Part shown: piece by piece, positions 32,763 through 42,230 of the stretch | How positions within the stretch are numbered: position 1 is the stretch's first letter | How the letters are laid out: every line of letters starts with the position of its first letter | Source of the DNA: Sphingomonas hylomeconis | Lineage (GTDB): Bacteria; Pseudomonadota; Alphaproteobacteria; Sphingomonadales; Sphingomonadaceae | Length of the DNA: 64,000 bases | Direction: 5' to 3' | Assembly (NCBI RefSeq): GCF_025370105.1 | Contig: NZ_JANQBK010000001.1 | Coordinates: 434,001 to 498,000 of the forward strand | Notes under the pieces: generated by a model | Databases searched by the model: none | Seen by the model: only the letters and a program-made list of their open reading frames with translations | Told to the model about the DNA's origin: nothing | Program-made: the position numbers and the translations under genes

Positions 32763-34385
32763 ATGGCGATCACACAGGCGGCAGGCGGCATGGTGGGCGA
32801 GGCAGCAAGCCCTCCGACGCGCAAGGAAATCCAGCTCGTCATCACCGCCTCGTCGCTCGGCACCGTGTTCGAATGGTACGACTTCTTCATCTACGGCACG
32901 CTCGCCGCTTCCGGTATCATCGGCCGCACCTTCTTTCCCGGCGGCTCGGAAATGTTGCAGACGCTGTTCGCCTGGGCGGGCTTCGCGGTCGGCTTCGGCT
33001 TCCGTCCGCTGGGGGCGGTGTTGTTCGGCTTTCTCGGCGATCGGCTGGGCCGCAAATATACGTTTCTCGTCACGATCACGCTGATGGGCATCGCGACCGC
33101 CGGCATGGGCCTCGTCCCGTCTGCCGCGTCGATCGGTCTCGCGGCACCGTTGATCCTGATCTTCCTGCGCATTCTGCAGGGTCTGGCGCTGGGCGGCGAA
33201 TATGGCGGTGCCGCAATCTACGTCGCCGAGCATTCGCCGCCGGGCAAGGCCGGCTATTTCACCAGTTTCATCCAGGCCAGCGTGGTCGGCGGGTTCATCC
33301 TCAGCCTGGCCGTCGTGCTGATCACCAAGCTCGCGCTGCCTGGCGGCGTGTGGGACGCATGGGGCTGGCGGCTGCCGTTCCTGTTCTCGCTGCTGTTGCT
33401 CTGCGTATCGCTGTATATGCGGCTCAAACTGTCCGAGAGCCCGGTGTTCAAATCGATGAAGGCGGCGGGCGAGACGGCGAAGAATCCGTTCACCGAGAGC
33501 TTCACCTATCCGGGCAATCTCAAGCGCCTGTTCGTCGCGTTGTTCGGCATCGCCGCCGGGCTGACGGTGATCTGGTATACGGCGATGTTCACCGTTCTCT
33601 CCTTCCTGCAGACGACGATGCGCGTGCAGGAAACCGCGGCGCAGCTGATCGTCGGCGTCGGGGCAGCATCGGGGCTGTTCTGGTTCGTGTTCTTTGGCCG
33701 GCTGTCCGACCGCATCGGGCGCAAGACCCCGATCGTGCTGGGGTACGTTGCCACGCTGGTGCTGCTCTTCCCGCTTTTCTGGGTGATGGGTAGCGCCGCC
33801 AATCCTGCGCTGGCGGAGGCGGCACGGCGCGCGCCGGTGATCGTGTCCGGCCCGGTCTGCTCCTATGATCCGTTCGCCACCAAGCAGATCGATCGTTGCG
33901 GCCAATTGCTCGATTACTTCTCCAAAAAGGGCGTGGAATATACCAAGCAACACACGCCGGCGACGGTGGTGCGGATCGGTGGCCTGGCGGTGACCGACAC
34001 GACACCGGCCGGGCTCGACACGGCGCTGACCGCGGCTGGCTATCAGCTCGAAAAGATCGTGCCCGCGCCGCTCAACATCGCCGTCATCCTGTTTGCCATC
34101 CTGCTGCTCGGCGCGCTTTCCGGCATCACGTTCGGGCCGGTGGCGGCCTTGCTGTCGGAGATGTTCCCGCCGCGCATCCGATACAGTTCGATGTCGATCC
34201 CCTATCATATCGGCACGGGCTATTTCGGCGGGTTCCTGCCGTTCATCAGCCAGTATATCGTGGCGCGGACCGGCGATCCCTATGCCGGCCTGTGGTACAC
34301 GTGGCTCGTGGTGGCGATGGCGCTGGTGGTGACGCTGGTCGGACTGGAGAGCCCGCGTATCGCAGCGGCGGCACGCGCCGACTAG
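32763..34385 (+). CDS. MFS transporter of the metabolite:H+ symporter type with a large loop insertion
   Basis: 540 residues from ATG 32763 (GGGGAGACGGG upstream). N-terminal helix 1 contains GTVFEWYDFFIYG and the loop after helix 2 has GDRLGRKYTF, both typical of the MHS (ProP/KgtP-like) branch; GGEYGGAAIYVAEHSP follows in helices 4-5. Between about residues 355 and 435 there is a hydrophilic insert with two cysteines (VCSYDPF and DRCGQLLDYF), predicted outside the membrane. Most MHS carriers are near 430-450 residues, so this insert explains the extra length. Substrate is probably an organic acid or amine. Confidence 0.9.
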   Translation: MAITQAAGGMVGEAASPPTRKEIQLVITASSLGTVFEWYDFFIYGTLAASGIIGRTFFPGGSEMLQTLFAWAGFAVGFGFRPLGAVLFGFLGDRLGRKYTFLVTITLMGIATAGMGLVPSAASIGLAAPLILIFLRILQGLALGGEYGGAAIYVAEHSPPGKAGYFTSFIQASVVGGFILSLAVVLITKLALPGGVWDAWGWRLPFLFSLLLLCVSLYMRLKLSESPVFKSMKAAGETAKNPFTESFTYPGNLKRLFVALFGIAAGLTVIWYTAMFTVLSFLQTTMRVQETAAQLIVGVGAASGLFWFVFFGRLSDRIGRKTPIVLGYVATLVLLFPLFWVMGSAANPALAEAARRAPVIVSGPVCSYDPFATKQIDRCGQLLDYFSKKGVEYTKQHTPATVVRIGGLAVTDTTPAGLDTALTAAGYQLEKIVPAPLNIAVILFAILLLGALSGITFGPVAALLSEMFPPRIRYSSMSIPYHIGTGYFGGFLPFISQYIVARTGDPYAGLWYTWLVVAMALVVTLVGLESPRIAAAARAD

Positions 34386-34418
34386 CGCCGCGCGGCGCAG
34401 GCCGCTAACCGCACGAGC

Positions 34419-35444
34419 GTGACCGCACCCTTACGCCTCCGCCTCGATGGCCAAGCCCTGACCGACAATTGGCGCACGCTCGCCCGCATGAGCGGGCGCG
34501 CCGCTTGCGGCGCGGCGATCAAGGCCGACGGCTATGGCCTGGGTGCGATCGGCGTGGCGATCCGCCTGGCCGATGCCGGCTGCCGCGACTTCTTCGTCGC
34601 GACCTGGGCGGAAGCGGCCGCGTTGGCGTCGCTCGCCTTGCCGGTTTCGGTGCTGCACGGGGTGCGCGAAGAGGATATGGCGCTCGCCCTGACCGGCGTC
34701 GCCCGCCCGGTGCTCAACACCGCGGCGCAGGTCGCGCGTTGGAAAGCAGCCGGCGGGGGCGCCTGCGATGTCATGATCGATACGGGCATGAACCGCTTGG
34801 GGCTGTCGGTCGACGCGCTGGGGCTGCTCGAAGGGCTCCGCGTCGATACGCTGATGAGCCATCTCGCCTGCGCCGACGAGGACAGCGTGATGAACGCGCG
34901 CCAACTGGCGGCGTTCGCCGCGCTGGCCGGCCGCACTCGGGCCCGGCGGCTGAGCCTGGCCAATTCGGCGGGCGTCGCGCTCGGCAGCGACTATGCCTTC
35001 GATCTGACCCGCCCGGGGCTGGCCCTGTACGGAGGCATTCCGCGCGCGGAGATGCGCGATCTGCTGGCCCAAGTGGCCATGCCCGAAGCGCAGGTTCTGC
35101 AGCGCCGCCGGGTGTCGGCCGGCGACACGGTCGGCTATAACGCGACCTGGACCGCGGCCCGGCAAACCGAGGTCGCGATCCTCAATATCGGCTATGCGGA
35201 TGGCTATTTCCGCGGCTTTTCCGATGCGGGATCGGCCGGTGGCGGCCGGTTTCCGGTCATCGGACGCGTGTCGATGGATCTGGTCGCGCTGGATGTCACC
35301 GCGGCGCCGATGGCCGAGGGCGACTGGGTGGCGCTCGATTACGCGTTGCCGGAGGCCGCCGCTCTGTCCGGCATGAGCCAGTATGAACTGCTCACCGGGT
35401 TGGGTGCTAGGTTCGAGCGGCGGTGGATTTCGGCTACAGTCTAG
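34419..35444 (+). CDS. alr: Alanine racemase
   Basis: 341 residues, starting at GTG 34419. Pyridoxal phosphate enzyme that interconverts L- and D-alanine for peptidoglycan. The cofactor lysine is Lys35 in CGAAIKADGYGLG, followed by MIDTGMNRLG and the catalytic tyrosine in GDTVGYNATWTA. The C-terminal domain has GRVSMDLVALD. It is somewhat shorter than the 360-375 residues of typical bacterial Alr. Its last 11 bases overlap the 3' end of the convergent hydroxylase gene. Confidence 0.93.
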   Translation: MTAPLRLRLDGQALTDNWRTLARMSGRAACGAAIKADGYGLGAIGVAIRLADAGCRDFFVATWAEAAALASLALPVSVLHGVREEDMALALTGVARPVLNTAAQVARWKAAGGGACDVMIDTGMNRLGLSVDALGLLEGLRVDTLMSHLACADEDSVMNARQLAAFAALAGRTRARRLSLANSAGVALGSDYAFDLTRPGLALYGGIPRAEMRDLLAQVAMPEAQVLQRRRVSAGDTVGYNATWTAARQTEVAILNIGYADGYFRGFSDAGSAGGGRFPVIGRVSMDLVALDVTAAPMAEGDWVALDYALPEAAALSGMSQYELLTGLGARFERRWISATV

Positions 35445-36414
35445 GGGCGTTCCAGGCATCGTATGGCGTGGCGCGAATCCAGCGTGTCGCCAGCCACTTG
35501 GCGCCGCGAGTGACCGGCAGCCCGGCATGTTCGGCACTTCGATCCGGCTGGCCGTTCTCGAGCACGTTGCTGAACACAATGGCATCGCCGGGTTGCGGCG
35601 CGATCGTTAATCCGGTCGCCATGAACCGTGTTTCTCCGCCAACAAAGCCGTGGTTCAGATATACCAATACGGTTTTGATCCGCTGATTGATGGCGCCAGC
35701 AATACTGTCGAGATGCGGCCGATATTGCTGGCCCGGCGTATAGCGCAGCACGGCCAGCGGCTCGCCTTGTGCGATCATCGTTCCGCTGATGGCCGCGAGC
35801 CGGTGATTTAACGCGCGCGTAGGCAGGCTTTCCTTCGCCGGGCCGATCACCGCGCCGTAAGACGTGCGGACCGGATGTGCGATCGGTGCACCGGTGGTCG
35901 GATCGAGGACGGATGCAGGCTCCAGCATATCCGCTGCGATACCCGCGATGTGTGCGCATTCCTGCGGGGTCAGCAGGGCACGATAGCGGACCAGATCAGG
36001 GGCGTCGCTCAGCCTTTCGGGCTCGGGGATATTGCGGGGCATCCCATCGGTATCGATGTCCATTGCGCCCACCAAGGCGAGATGCTCCGCCGCCAACGGG
36101 TCGTTCCGCGCGGCGATACGCAATAGCGCCAATGCGGCTGGCCAATTTGCCACGCCGCCAGACCCGTTGGCGGTCAACGCTATCTGCATCAATGCGGCGT
36201 CGACATGACCGATCGCCACGGTGCGCGCCAGCAGGGCACGCGCGAGCGGCAGGTCGCGGGGCACAGGCGCTCCAATCAGGCGCCACGTCGCCAGGCGCAT
36301 CAACGCATCGACGTTTCCGGCCGCTGCCGCACCGTCGACAAGCGCAATCGCCTCTTGTCGCGCACCAGCGGCCAGCAGCGCTTCCGCTCTCGCGACAGTG
36401 TTATCCGCAGCCAT
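35434..36414 (-). CDS. Sel1-like repeat / prolyl 4-hydroxylase (2-oxoglutarate-Fe(II) dioxygenase)
   Basis: 326 residues. The first 115 are Ala-rich helical pairs of Sel1/TPR-like type (AGNVDALMRLATWRLIGAPV; HVDAALMQIAL). The catalytic domain (about 135-320) has the iron ligands His234 and Asp236 in YRPHLDS and His296 in AEHAGLP, with Lys306 of the 2-oxoglutarate site, plus VLVYLNHGFVGGETRF. This matches P4Hc-type hydroxylases. It lies just downstream of a 1081-residue TonB receptor on the same strand, beyond a strong terminator. Sphingomonads often keep 2OG-Fe(II) hydroxylases beside such receptors; the target protein is unknown. Confidence 0.85.
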   Translation of the reverse strand: MAADNTVARAEALLAAGARQEAIALVDGAAAAGNVDALMRLATWRLIGAPVPRDLPLARALLARTVAIGHVDAALMQIALTANGSGGVANWPAALALLRIAARNDPLAAEHLALVGAMDIDTDGMPRNIPEPERLSDAPDLVRYRALLTPQECAHIAGIAADMLEPASVLDPTTGAPIAHPVRTSYGAVIGPAKESLPTRALNHRLAAISGTMIAQGEPLAVLRYTPGQQYRPHLDSIAGAINQRIKTVLVYLNHGFVGGETRFMATGLTIAPQPGDAIVFSNVLENGQPDRSAEHAGLPVTRGAKWLATRWIRATPYDAWNAPRL

Positions 36415-36427
36415 GTCAAAGTTTCAC

Positions 36428-36458
36428 AAAAAAAGGGCCGGGGATCAACCCGGCCCTT
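36428..36458 (-). terminator. Rho-independent terminator of the 1081-aa TonB receptor gene
   Basis: Read on the minus strand: AAGGGCCGGG-TTGAT-CCCGGCCCTT followed by a T run (the complement of the A run at 36428-36434). A ten-base perfect GC-rich stem, five-base loop and T tract make this the clearest intrinsic terminator in the window. It begins about 20 bases after the receptor stop and 14 bases before the hydroxylase start, so it insulates the two genes. Confidence 0.9.
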
Positions 36459-36477
36459 AGGATTACCTCGCTTAGTC

Positions 36478-39400
36478 TCAGAACTTCGCGACGAAGCCTG
36501 CATAAGCGTAACGGCCGCGAACGTCATAGATGCCACCACCTTCGGTAACACCGGTGAGGCCGAACGGCGGCTGCTTGTTGGTGACGTTGTCCACACCGAG
36601 ATAGAAATTGAACTTGTCGTTCACATCAACGTCGGCACGAAGATCCTGATAGAATGCAACACCGTACTTTTTGACCTCGGCATAATCCGTGTTCTGCGGC
36701 GGCAGGCCGTTCAACGAGTTATAATCCTCGTACGTGTTGAGATACATCTTCCCGATCCAGCGCGCCTGACCACCCAAGGTGAACGCGCCAATCTTGACGC
36801 TGGCGTTCACGTTGACCTGATCCTGCGGATCGCCGAGCTCGTTGGTGAGCACGTTGGCGAAATTGGGGTCGGCAGGATTGGTGAACTCGTCATTCTGCAG
36901 GGTGTGCGTCCAGACAGCACCCAGATTTACCGTGCCGAAGTTAAACCGGTGACGGTACGCGATGTTCGTGTCGATACCGCGGACCTGCAGCGCGGCGAAA
37001 TTCGCCGACGACTGCAGCAACGATCCCTCAAGCACGCGGAACTGCTGTTCACCACGCGGCCCGCCTGCGGCGCCTGCACGCTCAAACAGCGAGCAGAACG
37101 CGTTGTTGAGCGTCGGGGAGTCGTAGCAGAGATTGAGGATCTGCTGCGGCGTTCCCGTCGCGGTGATCACGTCCTTGACCTTGATATTGTAGTAATCGAC
37201 CGAAATCGACAGGCCGGGGACGAACGACGGCTCCCAAACACCACCATAAGTGTAGGAATCGGACGTTTCCGCCCGCAGATTGGGGTTGCCACCGCTAACC
37301 GTCTCAAGCGAGGCGGTGTAGACATAGTCGTAGCCTGCCGGGCGGCCGGCGGCCGCACAGTTTGCCGCGCGCGTGGCGGAACCGGTACCAATGTTCCGCT
37401 CCGAGCACGGATCGTTCGGCGCTGGAGTGAAGTTCTGGCCCTGTTCGGAATAGAGCTCCGACAGGTTCGGCGCACGCACCGAGCGGTTGTAGGCTGCACG
37501 GAAGCGCAGTTGGTCCACCGGACGCCATTCGCCGGTGAAGCCGTATGCGTACACCGTGCCGGTCGCACCCTTGTAATCGGCAACGCGGCCCGAGGCGCCG
37601 AAGGTCAGTTCCTGGAGCAGGAAGACGTCCTTAACCAGCGGCACGCGAAGCTCGCCATAGGCTTCCTTCACCGCGAAGGCCGGCGCCCTGAAGGACGGAA
37701 TCGCGTTGTAGAAGGCATAGCCGGCCTGAGTCAGGTCATCCAGATCGTAGCTATTGGTCTCGCGGCGATATTCGCCACCGACCGAGAACGCGACCGGGCC
37801 ACCGGGCAACTCGAACAATTGGCTGAGATCGCCCGACACGAAGGCGGAGCCAACGAACTGGGTGATCTTGCCCGTCGCTTCCGACTGGACCGTCAGATAG
37901 TCACGTACCGCTTTGGTAACGGAGCCCGTGCCAAACGGGTTGAGCGGAACGCAGGCCGCGATATCCGCCGCCAACTGGGCCGGATTGCCGCCAACATCTT
38001 CACCGGCATAGCGCGGGTCGATCTGCGAGCGGCAGACAATCTGGCCAGCCGCGTTGCGGGCCGTGTCGTTCGCCAGCAGGAAACGCTGGGTGTTGATGTT
38101 GCCCTGGATAACGTTGCGTTCCTTGTAAACGCCGTAGTTGGCCGAGGCCTCATAGTTCCAGTCGTCGTTGAACGTGCCGCGGATGCCGACGACGCCGCGA
38201 TACGTCTCGCGCCGGATGCGCTCGTCGCGAATGCCGAGATCGACATAGTTGCGGCGATTGCTGAAGCGGAACGAGCCGTCGTTGATCTGCGCGATGATAC
38301 GCGCCCGCTCGGCCTGGCTAGCGGGCGTATCAGTGAAGGCCGCGCCGGTGTTGGGGTTCAAGCCGTTTGCGCTGCTGTTCACGGCCGCCAGCAGCTGCTG
38401 CTGCAGCGTGGCACGTGCCTGAGCATTCAGGAACGGGTTGTCGAGACGGATGCCTTCGCGGTTGACGTTGCCGGCCGCGCCGCCAGTGTTGAAGTATGAC
38501 GCGTCACGGAAGCCATCGACGGTGAAGTTGTCGGCGAGCGTCTGCCCCTGCGAGAACAGCGGGCCGCTGACCGAACCGAACGCTTCGGTACGGACATATT
38601 TGGCTTCGAAGAACGGCACGAAGGCGGGCGAAACCTCGAAATGGCCGATCGCATTGGCCGAATAGCGATCGAGCTGGGGCGACAAAGTCAGCAACTGGCC
38701 TTCGCGACCGGTCTGGCCGTTGCCGCCAATGAAGCTGCCATTCGGGCCGAGGCCGACGCGCGTGCCGGTCTGCTGCACCAGCGAGCCATCCGGCTGGAAA
38801 AGATAGGCGCACGTGAAGGCACTGCCGACGGCGTCACGACCGCACGGAGCGGACGCGTTGTTGGCATAACGGATACCGACCTGGCCGCCGGGCGAGATCG
38901 TCGTCGAGCGGATGTCCCGGAAGAATTTGCGATCGAATACGCCGTCCGAGCCGTTGGTCGTGCCAGCCGGATCGGTGTCGACGACAAGGAAGCCATCTGC
39001 CTGGCGGAGGTTGGGTCGGCCCGAACCGAAATAGCGGCTCTGATGCGCGTATTCCAGGTTCAACGCGATGTTGCCGCGGCCATCGGCAAAGTTCTTGCCG
39101 CCGAGTGCCGAGACGTACTGGTTGCCGGCATCGCCGTACTGGCTGATGCCCGACTGGCCACGGATCTGCAGGCCGTCAAAGCTGTCCTTGAGGATGAAGT
39201 TGACCACACCCGCAATCGCGTCTGACCCGTAGACGGCAGAGTTACCGCCAGTCACGATTTCGACGCGTTCGATCAGGTCCGTCGGGAAGGTGTTGGTATC
39301 TGGCGAGACGCCATTGCTCAGAATGTCTGCCGCGACATGGCGGCGGCCGTTGACGAGGACGAGGGTACGTTGCGTACCCAGGCCGCGCAGATCGAGCAGG

Positions 39401-39723
39401 TTAAGCCCGCGGGTCCCGAGGAAGCGAGTCGAATTCTGCTGGCTGAACGTGTTGCGAAGCTGCGGCAGATCATTGAGTACGTCACCGATCGACACGCGTC
39501 CGGTCTGGAAGAACTGCTCGCCGGCCACGACCGTGACGGGCACAGCCGATTCCAAATTCGGGGCGCGAATACGCGAACCGGTTACCGTGATCTCCTGCGA
39601 AGTTTCTTCGGTTGCCGTGTCATCGGGAACGGTCGGCGACGATACCTGTGCAAAGGCAGGCGTCATGGAAGCAATCGCGAGCGGCACTAGCGCAGCTGCA
39701 GCGAAAAAGCGGGAAAGTTTCAT
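36478..39723 (-). CDS. Large TonB-dependent outer membrane receptor (1081 aa)
   Basis: Signal peptide at 1-25 (ends TPAFAQ), an acidic Thr-rich spacer, then TonB box-like EITVTGSRIRAPN at about 43-55. The plug has VVAGEQFFQTGRVSIGDVL, TLVLVNGRRHV and VEIVTGGNSAVYGSDAIAGVVNFILK. The barrel runs about 900 residues and ends in a Phe (YAGFVAKF), the usual outer-membrane assembly signal. This size class takes bulky ligands such as oligosaccharides or peptides in sphingomonads and caulobacters; no ligand is deduced. Upstream lie a candidate promoter and a LacI-operator-like palindrome; downstream a strong terminator. Confidence 0.93.
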   Translation of the reverse strand: MKLSRFFAAAALVPLAIASMTPAFAQVSSPTVPDDTATEETSQEITVTGSRIRAPNLESAVPVTVVAGEQFFQTGRVSIGDVLNDLPQLRNTFSQQNSTRFLGTRGLNLLDLRGLGTQRTLVLVNGRRHVAADILSNGVSPDTNTFPTDLIERVEIVTGGNSAVYGSDAIAGVVNFILKDSFDGLQIRGQSGISQYGDAGNQYVSALGGKNFADGRGNIALNLEYAHQSRYFGSGRPNLRQADGFLVVDTDPAGTTNGSDGVFDRKFFRDIRSTTISPGGQVGIRYANNASAPCGRDAVGSAFTCAYLFQPDGSLVQQTGTRVGLGPNGSFIGGNGQTGREGQLLTLSPQLDRYSANAIGHFEVSPAFVPFFEAKYVRTEAFGSVSGPLFSQGQTLADNFTVDGFRDASYFNTGGAAGNVNREGIRLDNPFLNAQARATLQQQLLAAVNSSANGLNPNTGAAFTDTPASQAERARIIAQINDGSFRFSNRRNYVDLGIRDERIRRETYRGVVGIRGTFNDDWNYEASANYGVYKERNVIQGNINTQRFLLANDTARNAAGQIVCRSQIDPRYAGEDVGGNPAQLAADIAACVPLNPFGTGSVTKAVRDYLTVQSEATGKITQFVGSAFVSGDLSQLFELPGGPVAFSVGGEYRRETNSYDLDDLTQAGYAFYNAIPSFRAPAFAVKEAYGELRVPLVKDVFLLQELTFGASGRVADYKGATGTVYAYGFTGEWRPVDQLRFRAAYNRSVRAPNLSELYSEQGQNFTPAPNDPCSERNIGTGSATRAANCAAAGRPAGYDYVYTASLETVSGGNPNLRAETSDSYTYGGVWEPSFVPGLSISVDYYNIKVKDVITATGTPQQILNLCYDSPTLNNAFCSLFERAGAAGGPRGEQQFRVLEGSLLQSSANFAALQVRGIDTNIAYRHRFNFGTVNLGAVWTHTLQNDEFTNPADPNFANVLTNELGDPQDQVNVNASVKIGAFTLGGQARWIGKMYLNTYEDYNSLNGLPPQNTDYAEVKKYGVAFYQDLRADVDVNDKFNFYLGVDNVTNKQPPFGLTGVTEGGGIYDVRGRYAYAGFVAKF

Positions 39724-39765
39724 TCGATACCCCTAAGACACGGTTCGTTATTGACCTGTGTCACG

Positions 39766-39794
39766 CTTAAAGGGGCTGAACCACGACGTCGCAA
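39766..39794 (-). promoter_or_regulatory. Candidate promoter of the 1081-aa TonB receptor gene
   Basis: On the minus strand a TTGCGA (39794-39789), a 17-base spacer and TTTAAG (39771-39766) form a plausible sigma-70 type promoter about 45-70 bases before the ATG at 39723. The region is noticeably less GC-rich than the rest of the window. Match to consensus is partial, so this is a proposal. Confidence 0.35.
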
Positions 39795-39824
39795 GCGCAA
39801 GATGAAGCGAAGATGAACGTTTTG

Positions 39825-39838
39825 TTGCAACGTTGCAA
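39825..39838. promoter_or_regulatory. Perfect 14-bp palindrome, LacI-family-operator-like
   Basis: TTGCAACGTTGCAA is its own reverse complement, with the central CG and AACGTT core seen in many LacI-family operators. It lies 102 bases upstream of the 1081-residue TonB receptor start and about 30 bases ahead of the candidate -35. LacI-type regulators control sugar-uptake TonB receptors in related bacteria. No LacI-family gene is in the window. Confidence 0.45.
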
Positions 39839-39889
39839 AAATGCGACACTATCGGTCGCCAATTTTAGCACCGTAAGATCGCCTGACTA

Positions 39890-39920
39890 CGGGCAAGATA
39901 CATCAGATGCGTCTTGCCCG
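39890..39920 (-). terminator. Hairpin after the thiolase gene
   Basis: Nine-base perfect outer stem CGGGCAAGA/TCTTGCCCG with an inner CATC-T-GATG stem, 18 bases after the thiolase stop on the minus strand. It separates the thiolase gene from the TonB receptor promoter. There is no T run, so termination efficiency is uncertain, but fold strength and position fit a transcript end. Confidence 0.5.
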
Positions 39921-39937
39921 GAGCGGCCTCAGAAATC

Positions 39938-41110
39938 TCACCCCCGCTCGAGGCACATGGCGATCCCCATGCCGCCGCCGATGCACAATGTCGCCAGGCC
40001 CTTCTTGGCGTCGCGCTTGCCCATTTCGTAAATCAAGGTGGTCAACACGCGCGCGCCGCTGGCGCCGATCGGGTGGCCGATGGCGATCGCGCCGCCATTG
40101 ACGTTGACCTTCTCGGCATCCCAGCCGAGCTCCTTGCCCACCGACAGCGCTTGCGCAGCGAACGCCTCGTTGGCTTCGATCAGATCGAGGTCAGCGATCG
40201 TCCAGCCGGCCTTTTCCAGCGCGCGGCGCGTCGCCGGGACGGGGCCGATGCCCATGATCGAGGGATCGACGCCGGCCGACGCCCAGCTCTTGATCGTGGC
40301 GAGGATCGGCGCGCCACGCTTCTCGGCTTCCTCGCGGCTCATGATGACGAGCGCGGCGGCACCGTCGTTGAGGCCACTCGAATTGGCGGCGGTGACGCTG
40401 CCGTCCTTCTTGAACGCGGGCTTGAGGCCCGAGACGCTGTCGAGCGTCGCGCCGTCGCGGATATATTCGTCGTCGGAAACCACGGTTTCGCCCTTGCGGC
40501 CCTTAATCGTAACTTCTGCAATCTCGTCCTTGAACCGACCAGAAGAGCGCGCGGCGGAGGCGAGATTCTGCGAGCGGACCGAGAAGGCGTCTTGGTCGTC
40601 GCGCGTGATCTGATACTGTTCGGCGAGATTCTCCGCCGTGATGCCCATGTGATAATGATTGAACACGTCGGTCAGGCCGTCGCTGATCATCGTGTCGACC
40701 AGCCCGACATTGCCCATCTTCGTGCCGGTGCGCAGCGTCTGGGCATGCGCCGACAGCGACATGGATTCCTGGCCGCCGGCGACGACGATCGTCGCATCGC
40801 CGGACTGGATCGCCTGGCATGCCAGCGCGACCGCGCGCAGGCCCGAGCCGCATACCTGGTTGACGCCCCAGGCCGGCACTTCCTTGGGCACGCCGGCGGC
40901 CATCGATGCCTGGCGCGCGGGGTTCTGGCCCTGCGCCGCCGTCAGCACCTGGCCCATGATGACTTCGGATACGTCCTCGCCCGCGACGCCGGCCTGCGCC
41001 AGCGCCGCTTCGATCGCGATGCGGCCGAGCTCGTGCGCCGGGGTGGCGGCAAACGCGCCGAGGAAGCTGCCGACCGGCGTGCGCTTGGCGGCGGTGATGA
41101 CGATATCCAT
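39938..41110 (-). CDS. Acetyl-CoA C-acetyltransferase (thiolase)
   Basis: 390 residues. It condenses two acetyl-CoA to acetoacetyl-CoA, or the reverse. Nucleophile Cys87 in [12 protein letters not shown], His346 in [11 protein letters not shown] and the second cysteine Cys376 in [10 protein letters not shown] are all in place. Biosynthetic thiolases (PhaA/AtoB) have this length and motif spacing. Downstream of the PhaC-like gene and near phaR, it plausibly supplies PHA synthesis, with acetoacetyl-CoA reductase absent from the window. It could also serve general short-chain metabolism. Confidence 0.94.
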   Translation of the reverse strand: MDIVITAAKRTPVGSFLGAFAATPAHELGRIAIEAALAQAGVAGEDVSEVIMGQVLTAAQGQNPARQASMAAGVPKEVPAWGVNQVCGSGLRAVALACQAIQSGDATIVVAGGQESMSLSAHAQTLRTGTKMGNVGLVDTMISDGLTDVFNHYHMGITAENLAEQYQITRDDQDAFSVRSQNLASAARSSGRFKDEIAEVTIKGRKGETVVSDDEYIRDGATLDSVSGLKPAFKKDGSVTAANSSGLNDGAAALVIMSREEAEKRGAPILATIKSWASAGVDPSIMGIGPVPATRRALEKAGWTIADLDLIEANEAFAAQALSVGKELGWDAEKVNVNGGAIAIGHPIGASGARVLTTLIYEMGKRDAKKGLATLCIGGGMGIAMCLERG

Positions 41111-41139
41111 GGGAGATGCTCCTGCAAATGTCTTGCGCG

Positions 41140-42210
41140 CTATCTAGGGCGGGGCAGGGCGCTTAGCCAGTGGGCCAGCGGCTCCCACAATTGCGTGCGG
41201 CCGCCCCGGCCGACGATCATGCCGACATGGCCTGCGCCGAGATCGCGCCGATCAGACAGGTCTGCGGCGCTGGCGGCGGGAACGATGCGATCGCTCATCG
41301 AGACGAAGTCGATCGCCGGGCAGCGCAGCGCGGCGGGATCGGCGGTGTGTCCGCCGACGCGCCACGCGCCGAGGCCGGTCTGGTTGCCGGCGATGAATTC
41401 CTCGAACAATTGCCGGCCGGCCGCATAGCTGAGCGGCGCGCCGGCATTGGCCCAATCCTCCATCGCGACGAACAAGCGCGCCGCCGCACTGCCCGGGGCC
41501 ATCGCCGCAAACGCTTCATATTTCGCGATCGTGCGCGCGGGATCGAGCCGCCAGAATCCGGATTGCAGCACTTCCATCGGCACCATGCCGATCGCCTCGC
41601 AAGCCGGCTGCGCGGCCTGCCACAGCGCGGCGATCTCGGCGCGTGCGGCATCGCCGAACCCGTCGAAGCGCCACGGCGCGGCGATCAGCGCGAGCCCGGC
41701 GACCGGAGTGGCGCATGCGGCAGCCAGGGCGATCGTTCCGCCGAGGCAGTATCCGACGAGCACCGGCGGCTCCGGCAGTTTGGCGATCAAGGGCAGCAGC
41801 AGCCGCTCAACATGGGCGGTGATGTCCATGCCGCGGTCGGTCGGGCCGGGGCTGCCCCAATCGAGCAGGTATGGGTGGAGCCCTTGCGCGGCGAGCCAGC
41901 GCAGCAGCGATACATCGGGCGTCAGATCGAGGATGAAGGGCGGGTTGATCAGCGAGGGGATGAGGACCACCGGCCGCCCGTCGCCGCCATAATCGCGCAG
42001 TCGAGCGCCCCCCTTGCGGAACCGCGCCGGCGCTGGCTTGCGCGCCCTGCCGCGAGGTGCGTCCTGATAGGCGCGCAATCCGTCGAGCGCGGTGGCCTGT
42101 CGTTCCGGCGCGCCCGCGGTTTCGCTACGCAACATGTCGAGGAACAGGGGCAGCGGTCGCGGACCGTGTTGCGGCGCGGCATGAAAGGATGGTACAGGCC
42201 GATCAAACAA
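41140..42210 (-). CDS. PhaC-like alpha/beta hydrolase, possible short PHA synthase
   Basis: 356 residues. The lipase box has cysteine instead of serine (Cys155 in VGYCLGG), as in polyhydroxyalkanoate synthases, with Asp307 (SMSDRIVP) and His328 (GAGHVGMI) completing the triad. PLLVIPSLINP-like [16 protein letters not shown] and the [19 protein letters not shown] region match PhaC. The length equals class III PhaC, but no PhaE is adjacent; class I synthases are near 600 residues. It may be a synthase or a related acyltransferase/hydrolase. The start is TTG 42210, only 20 bases from the divergent phaR ATG, so a later start is possible. Confidence 0.82.
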   Translation of the reverse strand: MFDRPVPSFHAAPQHGPRPLPLFLDMLRSETAGAPERQATALDGLRAYQDAPRGRARKPAPARFRKGGARLRDYGGDGRPVVLIPSLINPPFILDLTPDVSLLRWLAAQGLHPYLLDWGSPGPTDRGMDITAHVERLLLPLIAKLPEPPVLVGYCLGGTIALAAACATPVAGLALIAAPWRFDGFGDAARAEIAALWQAAQPACEAIGMVPMEVLQSGFWRLDPARTIAKYEAFAAMAPGSAAARLFVAMEDWANAGAPLSYAAGRQLFEEFIAGNQTGLGAWRVGGHTADPAALRCPAIDFVSMSDRIVPAASAADLSDRRDLGAGHVGMIVGRGGRTQLWEPLAHWLSALPRPR

Positions 42211-42230
42211 GGGTCGGGGAGCCTTTCAGG

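Noticed and set aside
36205..38499. 764-residue open frame on the plus strand
   Set aside because: Antisense to the large TonB receptor and hydroxylase genes, with no family motifs. Those genes are supported by signal peptide, plug, barrel and iron-site residues.
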